NCBI RefSeq assembly: GCF_032884065.1 | Contig: NC_088872.1 | Location: 8,307,493-8,371,492 of the forward strand | Length of the DNA stretch: 64,000 nucleotides | Direction of reading: 5' to 3' | DNA from: Artemia franciscana | Lineage: Eukaryota; Arthropoda; Branchiopoda; Anostraca; Artemiidae | Part shown: in pieces, positions 1-15,010 of the stretch | Position numbering within the stretch: the stretch's first letter is position 1 | How the letters are laid out: each line of letters opens with the position of its first letter | The notes under the pieces: generated by a model | What the model was told of the DNA's origin: nothing | Databases searched by the model: none | What the model saw: only the letters and a program-made list of their open reading frames with translations | Program-made: the position numbers and the translations under genes

Positions 1-24
1 GAACTTATTTCATTCTAGGTCATA

Positions 25-2002
25 ATGTTCCGCTTCTCCAGCTTTGTCGCTCTTTCTTTGGTCGCTGTTGCCTACGCTAGAATGGCTTACATTTTACCAG
101 ATGGCACAGACTCCTTATTGAACGAAGAATTGAAGACAACATTTAGCTGCGAAGGGAAAAATTATGGATACTATGCTGATGTAGATAACAACTGTCAAAT
201 TTTCCACGTTTGCCAGCCAGTTGTAGATGCTGAGGGCAAGGTAAATAACACTGCTAACTAATAGTTCTTTTCAGCGTGTAGTCTGTTTTGCGGTTACCCC
301 AACAAATACCACGATAGAAAATTCATTTAGGATCCCTAATATTAAGGAATGCTTAAATTTGAAGTTTGGGCTCTTAAACCTTTGACACTCTAAAATCTTG
401 TATTTTCGGAATTTGGATAGTATGCAAGTTTAAACCATGTACAGTGAATTCCAAGGATAGCCTTCCCATTGGATGGTTCTATGAGGTATCATTGGAGCAT
501 ATACAAATGAAACAATAGATTGAAACGAAAAGATATTTAGACCATAAGATATCGCAACAAAAGTCTGCTATAGCCATGCTACATTTTTTTTTTTTTAGAA
601 CACATAAGAGCAGAAGCTAGAATTCACGACAACCATGAGATACCCAGAATGCATGGAAAATATGGAGGAAAACTTGGTATTTCTGAGGGGCATGGTCCCG
701 AAGGCCCTTCCTTGGCCGGCGTCTTGCTTCTTAACTTCCAAGCTTTTCTTAATGGGAAAGCATAGAAAAATATGAGTTTTCTAAGAAACAAAATCAGTAC
801 TACCCAGACCCCTTGTATCTAGAGAATGAGGTTTCTCCTTTAACAAAGCAGCCAAAATTACGCTAAAAGATAAAAAAAAGATAAGAACTTTAGTGCTTAT
901 GTTTTTCATGATCGTAAGCCTAATTTAAAGAGTCGGATTTCTTTTCTCTTCACCCACGTCCTATAGTATTGACTAACTTGTACATTATTGACTAATGCTT
1001 GGTTCTCGCCGTATTAATATTTTGGCCAATCAACGGGCGGTAACAAACGTTACCTGTAGTCAACGCCAATGTTGAGTACAAGGGAAGGAGGAATATTAAT
1101 AATTATCAATGCATTCTACTATCTTGTATCGATAACCCATCTTACCTTCGGATATACGGGATCTCTACACTTAATAAAATCTGGTCTTTTTTGATAGAAT
1201 GGGGGAAATCAAAAGAAACCTTGAAGTACCAATGACATTACAATGAAAACATTTTGTGATTCTTGGAATCGTCTAGGGCCTATTCATACCTAAATCCTAT
1301 GATTATTTTTTTTTACATTTTTATTATGTTTAGTTCAAAACTACGAAGTTTGTAGAGCAGCATTACATTTTAATCGGTGTTGCCATTTTTTTTATTAAGT
1401 ATGCCCAGTTGATGGTTGTAGGGTCTATGGAATTCCCTTGTTCATTTCCGAACTTTGATCAGTTCAATTTGAAAATAAAAACAAATCAAAAAGCTTGAAG
1501 GTAAAAATGATTTAGCGGGAAATTTATAAAATCCTAGAACAAAACCAGAAAGTTTGACTTCATTTCCATAGTGCTTCCAGCCAGTTTATTACTTTTGAAA
1601 AATATAAAGCTTATTCCCAATAACGAGTGACAGTAAATGAATGCAAATAAAATTTTACCTTTAGTACGAGAAACAACGAATTTTTCAGGAGATCCAAATT
1701 ATGATGAATATGTCAAAATATCGCTTTCAAAAATCAGAAAAAAAATCATTTTGAACCACGAAAAATCACTTGCTGTGACTGTGAATGTTTTTATTCATTT
1801 TTTTAAATACTTTGATTCTTTTCTTTTTCAGAGTCAAGAAACAGCGCAATTCAGTTTTGTTTGCGGCAACCTCACAATTTTTAGTCAAGAAACCCTGACA
1901 TGCACCCTAGCTGAAGACGCCTTACCCTGCTCAGAAGCCCCTTCTTTCTATGAAACCAGTAACGAGGGATTTGGAGTTGTTCCTGATGATGATGATGAAT
2001 AA
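25..2002 (+). CDS. Secreted chitin-binding (CBM14 / peritrophin-A type) small protein, two coding exons
   Basis: Coding exons are 25-240 and 1832-2002, joined in phase 0 to give 128 residues. Donor AAG|GTAAAT is at 240/241. The acceptor, a T-rich tract ending in CAG, is at 1831/1832. A further acceptor-like TAG at 16-18 just before the start suggests a non-coding 5' exon outside the window. Residues 1-18 form a signal peptide with a hydrophobic core and likely cleavage after AYA. The domain has exactly six cysteines (C42, C57, C63, C83, C96, C105). Their spacing (14, 5, 19, 12, 8) fits CBM14, which binds chitin in peritrophic matrix and cuticle. The intron splits the domain between the third and fourth cysteines. 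The tail ends in a short Asp/Glu run. AATAAA overlaps the TAA stop (1998-2007), with another at 2188-2193. Secretion and a single chitin-binding domain are well supported; the exact tissue is not known. A decayed copy of exon 1 lies at 13499-13717. Confidence 0.85.
241..1831 (+). other. Intron of the CBM14 gene
   Basis: The intron is 1,591 bp, GT...AG, phase 0. It is AT-rich with several homopolymer runs. I see no second gene or recognisable repeat in it. The first ~50 bases are also partly present after the dead exon copy at 13718, so the duplication reached into the intron. Confidence 0.75.
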
Positions 2003-3181
2003 ATAAAAATAATAACAAGTCAAGAGCCAGTAATTCCACTTTTCTACATTTTGTAGTACCTGTATATACTCACACAACAGTTTATATAAAAACATCCCGG
2101 TGCCAATTTCAGTTTAATTTGACGGAACACGAAAGAAACAGCTAGGCTATTTAGATAGATTCCTCTTTGGCCAATTTTTGGTTTTGCAATAAAAATATTT
2201 TGGAGTATTTGTCTTTCCTTACATTAGTTTCGAAAAACAGTTTTTAAATAAATATGAACACAGGGGGTAGTGGGACTCTGAGCTCATGCTCCCTCCTAAC
2301 AAAAAATATTGATGTTTTACCGTTTTATCTTTAATATATAATATTATACATGTAGTATGCCTCTTTTTTGTGTGTTTCAAAAAATAAGGTGTATCTAGGA
2401 GTATCGCCGTTCCTAGGGTTGGCGGAGCCCGGGGAAAAATTAATTACAACGCCCTCCTCCACTCTCAAATATAAGCAAAAGAAACCAAATCAAAATGAAA
2501 AACCTGATCAAAGTGGCCAAGCCCCCAACTACAGCGCCCCTCTCCAGTCACAGCGTCCAGGACAGCTGCAACGCTTGCCTTGCCTCTTGAAATGCTCTGT
2601 CTAGGTGATGTCAATTTTAGGATCCCCAGTAGCAGATTATTATTTCTATCAGTAAAAAAACATCCTCTTTAACTTGTTTGTTTATTAAACATAGAAAAAA
2701 AGACAGTGCCATTAAATTATACTTTTTAAGATGCATGGGAGGTCAACTACGATTTTGACTAGAATTTTGTTACTGACAATATTTTGTTATTGTCATTTAT
2801 TTATTATGTTATTGAATTTTGTTACTGAATACATTTTGGGTTTCTATGCATCGGGAAACTCTAAGTAGTTAAAGCTGTTTACTGACGAATTGTTGGAATT
2901 TTTTTCACAATGACTCCTTAGTTATTCCCATTAGAACAGTTTCTGCGATGCCACTAGTGGCTTATGGACGTTCGCAGTGTTGGCTTGTACTATATATATG
3001 GACTAAATAAACAGGAATTATTTCACCGAGATGATAGGGAGTCAAAACAAATCAAGAACAAAGAATAATAGTTTAACTTAGCGAAATTGGTTTCTAGCAT
3101 TATATTTCATTACACAATAGCTTACCTGTCACGCAGTAATGTGGCCTCAAAAGAGATGAAATTCAAGGGAATTCCCTTCCC
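2003..3181. other. 3' flank and intergenic DNA, nothing recognised
   Basis: AT-rich sequence downstream of the CBM14 stop. It contains candidate polyadenylation signals and a short C-rich patch near 2440-2580. The short open frames here have no recognisable domain. Confidence 0.5.
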
Positions 3182-3333
3182 CCTGAAAATCTTCCCATTG
3201 AAAATTGTTCCCTATGAAACCCCTCCGTGCGAAGTCCCCCCTCCACGGGCAATTCCTCCTGAAAATCTTCCCATTGAAAATTGTTCCCTATGAAACCCCT
3301 CCGCGCAAAGTCCCCCCTCTACGGGCAATTCCT
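3182..3333 (+). repeat. 76-bp tandem duplication (two units)
   Basis: Units 3182-3257 and 3258-3333 differ at only a few positions. The C-rich composition (runs of CCCC, TTCCC) resembles the flanks of the dispersed G/C-run repeat seen at 9480-9770 and 34480-34760, so this may be a fragment of that family. Confidence 0.75.
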
Positions 3334-4261
3334 TTTTTGTAATTGGTTTTTAATAGTTGAGCTTTTAATAAGTTTTTAATTATAAAGACTTTTTCTTTTT
3401 GCAAACAAGTTTGAAACAAGGTTTTAGTTAATTTGTGCGGTCTCTGTTTAATTTTACTAATGACGCAAACCGCCTAAAAGTATTTAATTAAGTTTACGTT
3501 TATCAAGGGAATCTGTCCGTATTACCGCAAAAGCCAACTAGCAGGCAAAAATCTTTATTTCGTAATAACAAGGAGGAGAAATTTGAAATCCTAACTTCTT
3601 TAGGCTGTCGAAATGCTGTTTCAGGATTGTGCTGTCACAACGGCGTTGAGAAGCAAAATATTTACTTCTTTGTACTGTTAAAAATTTGTTTTCGGCTCTT
3701 GCTATGGCACTGAGGTGAAGAAATTGATATCGTTATTTTTTTGGCTGTCTGTTTTAGTTTTTTGTTGTTTTTTTTGCGAAGCGGGGTGGTTTTTACAACA
3801 CTGTGGTTTTTTAGGTGATTTGTATAATGGAAAGTAAATGTGTGAGAAGTGCAAAAATTATGAATTTAAGTTTTGGATTTCGGTGAGGAAATGATGGCCA
3901 CTTTACTGCCTATTTTAATCAAATTAAGGCTCTGCATCGTATAACATATCACATCCTCTGTTCATCCTAAAACATTCAAATAAAGTCGAAGCTCTTTAGA
4001 ACTTTAATAAAGGTTCATAAAAGCATATACTTAAAACTAAGTATATGAGTCCAAATACTTTTTTAAAGGTCAGAGTAATCATTTAATCGAAAAATCGTGT
4101 ATGAAAGAAGGCAAATAATTATGTGTTTTTTTCTAGCTCGTATAGATGGGTCTCGTAATTCTCAGTTTGAATCAGTGGAATGGCTTCCATTTTTTTCGAA
4201 CATTTACAAATAAAATTTTGATAAAAAGTGGAAATTCACACAACTTGAATTAACCACGGAA
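3334..4261. other. Intergenic DNA, nothing recognised
   Basis: AT-rich. A short patch near 3780-3800 (GCGGGGTGG followed by T runs) recurs near 5391 and 36860 inside the dispersed repeat, so a repeat fragment is possible. No coding signal. Confidence 0.4.
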
Positions 4262-5625
4262 ACTGAATGCAACTGCAATATCACTTAAGGATTTTTCACC
4301 TTGTTAATACCAACCAGTCACAAAATAAAGTTATGCTTTTGCATAGGGGTTGCATATATTTGTCCATAAAATTGTCTAAACTCCTGTGTATACCGCGAAT
4401 GATTTTTATTCTTATTTTGATACATGCCATCCAATCATATTTCCACGATTAGTTGCTTATAAATCAAAATAGTTACTCTTACTTAATGCTAAATATGAGT
4501 CAAATTTCAAATTTTTATTGCTGTTCTCAACAAACATATCGAGATTTAACGTTTGAATTGAAAAAAAAATAGAAATATCCACAGATTAAAACCCTGAGAG
4601 TTCAAATCACCAATCTATACCCATCAAATACAAAGATAACAAACACATAATTCGAGTCGTATACTTAAGTTTGGAAAACAAACCTACATGCATCTTTATT
4701 AGAGTTAATATTTTTCTGACGATTTTGGTCTTTATTCGAATATTTTGGGATGAATAGAAGAGGAAATACTAAAGAAGAGCTCTAAACTGACAGGACTAGC
4801 CACTATAAACGTTCACCGAAAGATTGAGGTAGACATCGACCGTGCAATAAATACATATGGCGGGAGTGGAAATAGAAAGATCGACCGTTCCTTATAAAAT
4901 TTTAAGTTCTTCAATTTAAGCGATATATACTCTAACTTTAAAAAAATGGGAAAATACGCTACGTTGTTATGAAAATTAAAATTTTGATTAGTAAATTTTT
5001 GCTATTTCGTCAAAGTTGACACTGTTTATTAAAACACTATTGTTAGAAAGAAACAGTGATTAGTTAATGCTTTATTGCCTCTACTTAAAATCCTCGTTTT
5101 AAATGTCTTCTATGCATTTTTATCTCTTTGTTCTATTTTTCTTGTTACATCCCTAATAGAACTAGCATTTAATGTTTAATATATCTTTTACGAATATACA
5201 AGTTGTATCTTTATCCTCATTTCCAACCCTTCATTACTATCATATTTACTAAACAATGTTGCAAAATTAGGCGACATGCTAAATGATTTGACCTGTACAT
5301 ATTGTCACAAAGAGTGCATGACCCTAAGAAATCATGCAGAAAATATTAAATATAATTTTTTATAGATGGTGGATAGCTTTTTTTATAGCGGGGTGGTTTT
5401 TATAACTTACTATTTTTTGTATCAATATTTTCATACCATTTTAATATAACAGATTTATTGGAACTTTAACCCTCATCAGATTTTAGATTAAATTTACGAC
5501 CATTTCCACTCCCTACCTACGAAACATAATTGTCGAGGTTCCTATTTCTTTGTTCGCAAGTTCATCGAAGCAACTTATTATGTAACCGCTCATGAAGAAA
5601 ATCCTGGAACCGCCCCAGTTAGGAT
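4262..5625 (+). repeat. Dispersed ~1.35 kb repeat, diverged copy
   Basis: Collinear, by eye, with 35557-37110 and with that segment's second appearance at 50002-51520. Shared landmarks in order are CATGCCATCCAATCATATTT, TTCTGACGATTTTGGTC, GCGGGGTRGTTTTT and GAAAATCCTGGA. The frames are closed and I see no terminal repeats, so it is a non-coding interspersed element of unknown class. Ends are approximate. Confidence 0.7.
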
Positions 5626-5913
5626 TAAACTATTAACCTACCCTCTGGGCAATTTTCAATTATAATTAGTTTCCAAAAAATGTGATTAAGGGGAACGGAA
5701 GAAACGCTTCTTTGTTTATGTCCAGGGGCCTCTAATTTCAGTCAGAGCTTAAATTATTCAAAACACAAGGAGGGCCCCAGATAGCGGGGGAATTATTTTA
5801 TACCTAAAATCTTCGCAAGAGTGCACTTACTGGCTTCTTTGAGTTTCTTCGCGATCGGGTGAACGGTATAGTAGTGCATACAGAACACAAGACCTACCTT
5901 CAATTATACTATA

Positions 5914-9479
<3,566 letters not shown>

Positions 9480-9770
9480 TCACCAAAATTATTACACCAA
9501 AAATAATTTACCAGAATTCGGGGGGTGAAATTTTCAGGGGACATTTTACACTGGGTGAATTTGCCGGAATTCCTAGACGAAACTCCTGTATATGTCTTAC
9601 TTTCTCTTTACCGATTCAATTTTACGCATGGAGAAGTTAAGGGTAACTGTCCGAGGTAAATTTTCACCATAATTGAATTTTCCGGAGGATATCTCTATCG
9701 GGAGGGGAATTTTTCCGTGGAGGTGGAGCCAGGTATCCTGGAGTTACTTGAAAAACGATCAGAAATTAAA
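9480..9770 (-). repeat. Fragment of the G/C-run dispersed repeat (R1), reverse orientation
   Basis: Read on the minus strand, it follows the same order as 34480-34760 and 37560-37860: Lys/Asn-rich AT sequence, a CACGGA patch, then CCCCTCC runs, TTCAATTTTACGC-like and TGGAAAATTTCCC-like motifs. It sits directly beside a hairpin repeat, the same arrangement as in the 32-38 kb region. Confidence 0.6.
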
Positions 9771-10150
9771 CCAAAAAAACTAATTTTTTCAACTGAAAGA
9801 AAGGAGCAACATTAAAACTAAAAACGAACAAAAATTATCACGTGTTTAAGGGGGTTTGTCCCTCCTCAACACCTCACTCTTTACACTAAAGTTTAAATTT
9901 CATCCGGATTCTTTAAAAGCGACCCAAAACACAAAAAACGACTGAGACACAAGGGTGACTTAATTAGAACAATAGGTAACATTTTTAGTGCTTACAGTAG
10001 TGCTTAGTGGTAACTTAAAAAGTGCCGAAAAACTGTAGTGTGAAGAGCGAAGTGTTGCGAAGGGGGCAACCCCCTCATGTATGTAATAACGTCTGTTCGT
10101 CTTAAGTTTTAATGTTGCTCCTTATTCTAGCTGGAAAAAAATTTTTTGCT
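9771..10150. repeat. Long hairpin (fold-back) repeat, diverged copy
   Basis: The left arm (AAGGAGCAACATTAAAACT, then CTCAACACCTCACTCTTTAC) is mirrored by the right arm (GTGAAGAGCGAAGTGTTGCG, then AAGTTTTAATGTTGCTCCTTA). The same arms occur at 32522-32822, 37206-37560 and 15975-16310, so this is a non-coding inverted-repeat family (MITE-like). Target duplications are not clear in this old copy. Confidence 0.75.
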
Positions 10151-12382
10151 CTTTATTTCATGAAGCTTAGAGACTAACATTTTTCTAAAGGCAATGGAAA
10201 AGATATGTCAATTAAAGTAAAAGTATATAAAAATGAAAAAACTAAGTAGTTACAAAAATACATAAAACAATCGTTTGCTTGCAAAAACTAAAATATAAAC
10301 TCCCAGCACTCAGTTCTGTTGAGTAATTACGAAGCGTTGGACTGATATTTTTTTTTTAATATCAACAGTTTTGAACTTGGTTTTCAGACACCACAATATT
10401 TAATGCCTTTAGGTTTAGTGTTAATAAAAGTAGTGCATTGGCAAAGTAGTTTGTTCAAAGTAAAACATTAAAACTAAGATTAAGAAAATCAAATAAAATT
10501 TTTTATTCAATATTTTTAACTTAATTTTGAAAACAAAAAACCAATATATTTGACACCTTTACACATCGTAATTATAAAAAATTAAATCTTCATCAAAGTG
10601 ACAACTAAATAAGCACATTCACTCCTGGAAAAAAAATTATAATAAACACAAAAACCGTGTCCGTTCAGGGGAAAATACAGAAATTCCCAGCATTCCGTTC
10701 AGAGAAAACATTTCTGACTATAGTGGCTTCATATACCAGCTCATGGGTACTCTTGCAAGGCAAGCGAAAGTTGACGGCATATTTTTAACGACACTGCCCC
10801 TTATTAAGTTGTTTTCATTGTGTTTTCTATAATTATACGATTTTTCTTGTGTACTAATAACAGCACTAATTACTAATAAATAAATACATAGCTGATTCTT
10901 TGATTGAATGTTATCAATGCTTAGGATCTTTCGTTATTTCTAAGGATTGTTATTTGCTTACCATTCATTACTACTAAGAATTTGAATTTTTTTTTTTGTT
11001 GCTTCAACAAAAATCATATAGAAAAATCTTCGTTGAAAACACGAAAGGGGTCACTCAGTCACAAATTAGAACTTTTATTTTCTTTATTAATGGTCCAAAT
11101 CTATTGTCAGGCAGCCAACAATGGGGTAACAGACATTTTTTCTATGGTTTTCCCCTGCTCTACCCTCTTTCAATTGATTCCCTTATAATTGCTTTATAGT
11201 CCCAAATTTCTCGGGGGGAGACACAATGGTTCCCCTGCCCCTACGAGAGCCCAAGCTCCAATTTATTCCCTCCTCCCCACTTGTGTGCTACAGCTTTACT
11301 AGTTTTTAACTGAAAGCTTTTCTGAGAGTACCAAATGCTGACCACTTGTTAATTGTAAGAGTGTGTAGCTTTATTTTACTTTTTACTTTCTTTTAGACTT
11401 TTTTACATTTAACCAAATTATTTATTGAAAATCACTCTGGCGCTCGTCACCAAATAGCCTTTAATTTTTATAATTTGAAAATTTGTCCATTAAGCACACA
11501 TTATGCTCTCTTCGTGCTAAAAAGGGATCCCGTAATAAATTCTTTAGTTTCACTATCTCTTCTCAAAAATTTGCGCAGATGGCATTAGCGAATAAGAGAA
11601 GTCAACAAGATACAATATTCAAAATCGGGAATTCATTTATTCTCCCTCTGAATGCTCAGGTTACAGACGAAAATTGGTAAAGTTTTAACTGCGCTAGTTA
11701 TGTGAAAATTTAAAGATTTATTTAGTTTGGTTGCGAATCGTTGAAAGATTTCACGGATTGATTTCTACAGGGTACCTAATAGGTCAAAGATAGAGAACAT
11801 GAAGCATTCCTCTTGTTAAAGTAGATGAGAATAACCCTTTATTTGGCTCTCTAAACACATCCGGGACTAGCAGAAGCTAACAGAACCTAGCTTTAGGCTC
11901 CTTTTTCAAAGTTCATACTGACTAAATAGGTTTTTGTGCCACTCCCCCGGCAACTAGCCCTTTTTCTAAAGTTTAGAATTTATGTAACAATTATATCACA
12001 GACTCATCCAAGAATAACCATTCAGAGCCTATAAAGAGCCTTCCAGAGGGAGTTCCAACCAAGGTTACTATGAAAATTTTGGGAAGTTTAATTTAAAGAA
12101 CTTCATTGTTTGTTTACCTTTACATTGACTGTTGTCTTGTACAGTCACGAAATATAATTTTTTGATATACAGAATAGAACACCAAATCAAATACTACCAT
12201 CAAACACTTGTTGCCATCAAACAACCAATACTTTTTCTTAGGAGTCAATAGGCCCAATGGCTATAGACAAAGTAATGTGTCAAATCAGAAAAAGGGATAT
12301 GAAAGATGTTAGGCTTCAAAAACATGAATTTAACAAGAGAGCAAAACATGTTAAAAAAAACATACTTAGGGTTTTCTTACTA
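10151..12382. other. Intergenic DNA, nothing recognised
   Basis: AT-rich; contains scattered open frames (10982-11199, 11483-11680) with no recognisable domain, signal peptide or splice support. I see no repeat structure in this stretch. Confidence 0.4.
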
Positions 12383-13235
12383 TTAGTTTCTTTGGTTAGG
12401 CTTCAAGGACACGAAATCAAGAATCTTGATCCCTATCCCTATTTTCATCCCTATTTTGAACTGTTTTACTTTCATAACCTGTACACCCATCTTGTCCGAG
12501 ATAATACTGTTAATACACGATTTTATATCAGCACCCGGAGCTTGTTTGACACCACTGAAAATAAGCGAATCCAGCCTATCTTCCTGCTCGACATCGTCAA
12601 GTCTATTTTCGATCTTTTTCACTCGCTCTTCGAGGATCATGAAGCTGTTTTTTAGCGATTTTAGTTGCTTTTCGATAAAATCAAATTTTGGCGAGTACTC
12701 GACCATCAAAGAATCATATACGCCAGATATAATTGATTCAGCTGAGTGTGGGAGTTGATTGTTTATGCGATCAGAAACTTTGCGTGAGATTTCTTTCCTG
12801 AGATTCGCTTTTACAGCTTCCAATTCGTGTTGGGTCTAATGCTCAGGTCAGAAGATTGAGTGCCTATATTCGGGCTTAGATTTGACGGAGGATTTCTCGA
12901 AAGATGTCCTGGTTGATCGTTGCTGTTAGAAACAGTGCCCTTGCACTTAGCAAGATATTTTTCCAAGTATGGCTGGTAGATTTCTGGATCATTGTTTATT
13001 TCATAGAAAGCAAGCTTGGCATCGTTAGTAATTTTTTGCAGTACCTCTGTTCTCTTTAATTTGACGTCATGGAGGCTTTGGGTAGAAACTGTTTGAAAAG
13101 CATACGACCTGTAGCACAAATGGTGAATTTTGCTGGACCTGACGCTTACTTGACTTCACCAATAATTTTAACTGGCAACAAGGGATAACCCTGAAACTTA
13201 GCAACCGCAACATCTCCGATTTTCCAAGACGACAT
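12383..13235 (-). pseudogene. Broken PWWP-like plus coiled-coil ORF, probably from a retroelement
   Basis: The minus strand starts at ATG 13235 with a PWWP-like opening, including IGDVAVAKFQGYPLLPVKI (compare the GD-x-V-x-AK-x-x-GYPxWP pattern of PWWP domains). A TAA follows the first 29 codons. The reading continues in another frame at 13119-12811, where FYEINNDPEIYQPYLEKY resembles the end of HDGF/LEDGF-type PWWP domains. A second frame change near 12820 leads to 12823-12383. That part has a heptad-rich coiled coil and a segment (IENRLDDVEQEDRLDSLIFSG) of the kind found after the coiled coil in LINE ORF1 proteins. At least two frame breaks make it non-functional. The PWWP assignment is moderate and the LINE ORF1 link is inference; a decayed host PWWP gene is the alternative. 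The last residues are repetitive (KIGMKIGIGIK), marking degeneration or junction with other sequence. Confidence 0.5.
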
Positions 13236-13498
13236 CGTAAACTACTAATTAGTAACTCTAATCAACATGAGACAAAGACTTACACGCAAGGGGGGCTTTT
13301 TTACGACCCCCCAGCTTCAAATAGCGCCAGATATTATCCAAATTAAGTTTGCAGCAGGCTAATCCAAATCAATTTCCTGCATTCGGTATGACACGAACAA
13401 ATTATAACACTGGTTAAACGAGTTTAGGTGTCTTCACTATGAATGGTGGATAGTAATGTAAAAAGATGAATTATTTTGATTGGCTTAATCCATTCCAG

Positions 13499-13717
13499 GT
13501 CAGAATTTTCGGCTTGTCCAGCTTAATTGCTCTTTCTTCGGTCGCTGCTGCCTGTGCTAGAATTGCTTGCATTTTACCAGGCGGCACAGACTCCTTGTTG
13601 GGCGAAATAAAAACAACATTTAGCTCCAAAGGAAGAAATTATGAACACTTTGCTAATGCGGACAACAACTGACAAATTTTCCATGTTTGTAATCCAGTTG
13701 TAGATGCTGAGGGCAAG
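13499..13717 (+). pseudogene. Dead copy of the CBM14 gene's first coding exon
   Basis: Aligns along its full length with exon 25-240, with matching acceptor context (CATTCCAG before it) and donor (AAG|GTAAAT after it). The start codon has become ATT at 13505-13507, one codon has been lost in the middle, and the codon for the second domain cysteine (TGT) has become TGA at 13670-13672. Similarity runs ~40-50 bases into the following intron, so it arose by DNA duplication and not by retroposition. I found no recognisable copy of the second exon downstream. With start, cysteine and partner exon gone, it cannot encode the domain. Confidence 0.85.
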
Positions 13718-14270
13718 GTAAATCACATTTTCAACTAACAGTTCTTTTGGTCGTGCAGTTTATTTCAGGACCACCCTAACCGCGTCTACTGTTCTCTTAT
13801 ACTCGAGTATACTCATTGGAAGGTTTTCTTTCAATTGATTTTTGTGTCATAGAATCAAGGAGTAGCTAATAGAATATACAGGTTAATTAAAAGGATCATT
13901 TATATGTTGTCAAATATTGACAACATATTAATTGATAATTGTACAGTAATAATTAAATTACACTACTATAATCAACTAGTAACTTTTTAATTAAATTTTT
14001 ACAGATTAACATTTCATTGCTATTTAAACTTAAATATTGTTCTTAATTTATCAAGCGGGATCTTTCCAAACCAAAATAAAGTGAACGTCATTTTAGATAT
14101 GGGTCAATCTTCTAATTTTTCAATATTTTGCCATACAGATAATGAAGTAAACTTTCGACACTCTGACTTTGGCAGAACCTTCGGTTGCCTTAACTGAAGT
14201 CGAGTCAACTGTCGTAGTTAAAAAATATCACTTTTCACAAAATTAATACTTTTTCTCGTTTCATCTTTCT
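13718..14270. other. AT-rich intergenic DNA
   Basis: Begins with residual similarity to the CBM14 intron and then becomes very AT-rich. No gene or repeat recognised. Confidence 0.4.
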
Positions 14271-14332
14271 TTAGCAGCCAAGTTTAGCAAGAGATGTCGT
14301 GAGAAATGGAGCCTCTCCAAAGTAAGGGCTAA

Positions 14333-14366
<34 letters not shown>

Positions 14367-14410
14367 CAGCCGGTTTAGCAAGAGATGTAGTGAGAAATGC
14401 ATTTTCTCCA
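14271..14410 (+). repeat. Direct duplication around a poly-T tract
   Basis: A ~45-bp block (TTTAGCAAGAGATGT and neighbours) occurs at 14271 and again at 14363, period 92. The two copies are separated by an almost pure T run at 14337-14364. The layout suits a short poly-A/T-tailed insertion or slippage-mediated duplication. Confidence 0.7.
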
Positions 14411-14439
14411 AAGCAAGGGAAAATGTCTGATTCGATTGG

Positions 14440-15010
14440 AAATATAAGGGCTAGTGCCCCTTTAATAGTGAAAGGTGATTGGAGGACAAGCACACCCCCT
14501 CCCACGCCCATCGTTTTCCGAGACAAATCCTATCAATACTCCAAGATAGCCATTTTGTTCATCGTAGTTAAAAGGTCTGAAGATTATGTCCTGAGAATGA
14601 CAACCCCCCCCCCCACAGCACTCAGTAAAAGGGTTGTAAGTTATGACCTTCGGGCATAAAAGATTTTTGTAGAATGGGTGGCCCTATAAACTTTAGAGGG
14701 TGCTCATTGAATTGGTAACCAGAGGTTCTAGTACCCTTTATAAGATTCAAAGTTATCGGAGGGCAGATACCCCTCTTCCCACAACTCTTATTTCCGAAAT
14801 GTATCTGATAGAAATTTTCAGATGGCCATTCGTTGTCGTAAAAATTTCGGAAAACGCTCCTTCGATTGGAAATTGAAAGGACTAGTGCCATTTTCAATAG
14901 TCAGAAATGATTGGATGGCAACAAACTCTTCCCACCACCCATTAATTCTCAAAACGCATTTAATAAAAATTTTAAGATAGCTATTTTGTTCAGCATATTT
15001 CAAACAATGG
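14440..15010 (+). repeat. R1-type dispersed repeat, two partial tandem copies
   Basis: Shares the ordered landmarks of the R1 family: text like CTAGTGCCC, AATGATTGGA, C runs before CACAGCACTC, then AAAATTTTAAGATAGC followed by TTTTGTTCA, repeated with a spacing of about 330-400 bases. Diverged; ends approximate. Confidence 0.5.

Noticed and set aside
4267-4452. Open frame shared with 35545-35853 as a conserved gene
   Set aside because: The similarity is that of a dispersed repeat; the frame lengths differ and the changes do not favour synonymous positions by eye.
12257-12758. Plus-strand frames over the PWWP/coiled-coil region
   Set aside because: Shadows of the minus-strand sequence, which carries the recognisable motifs.
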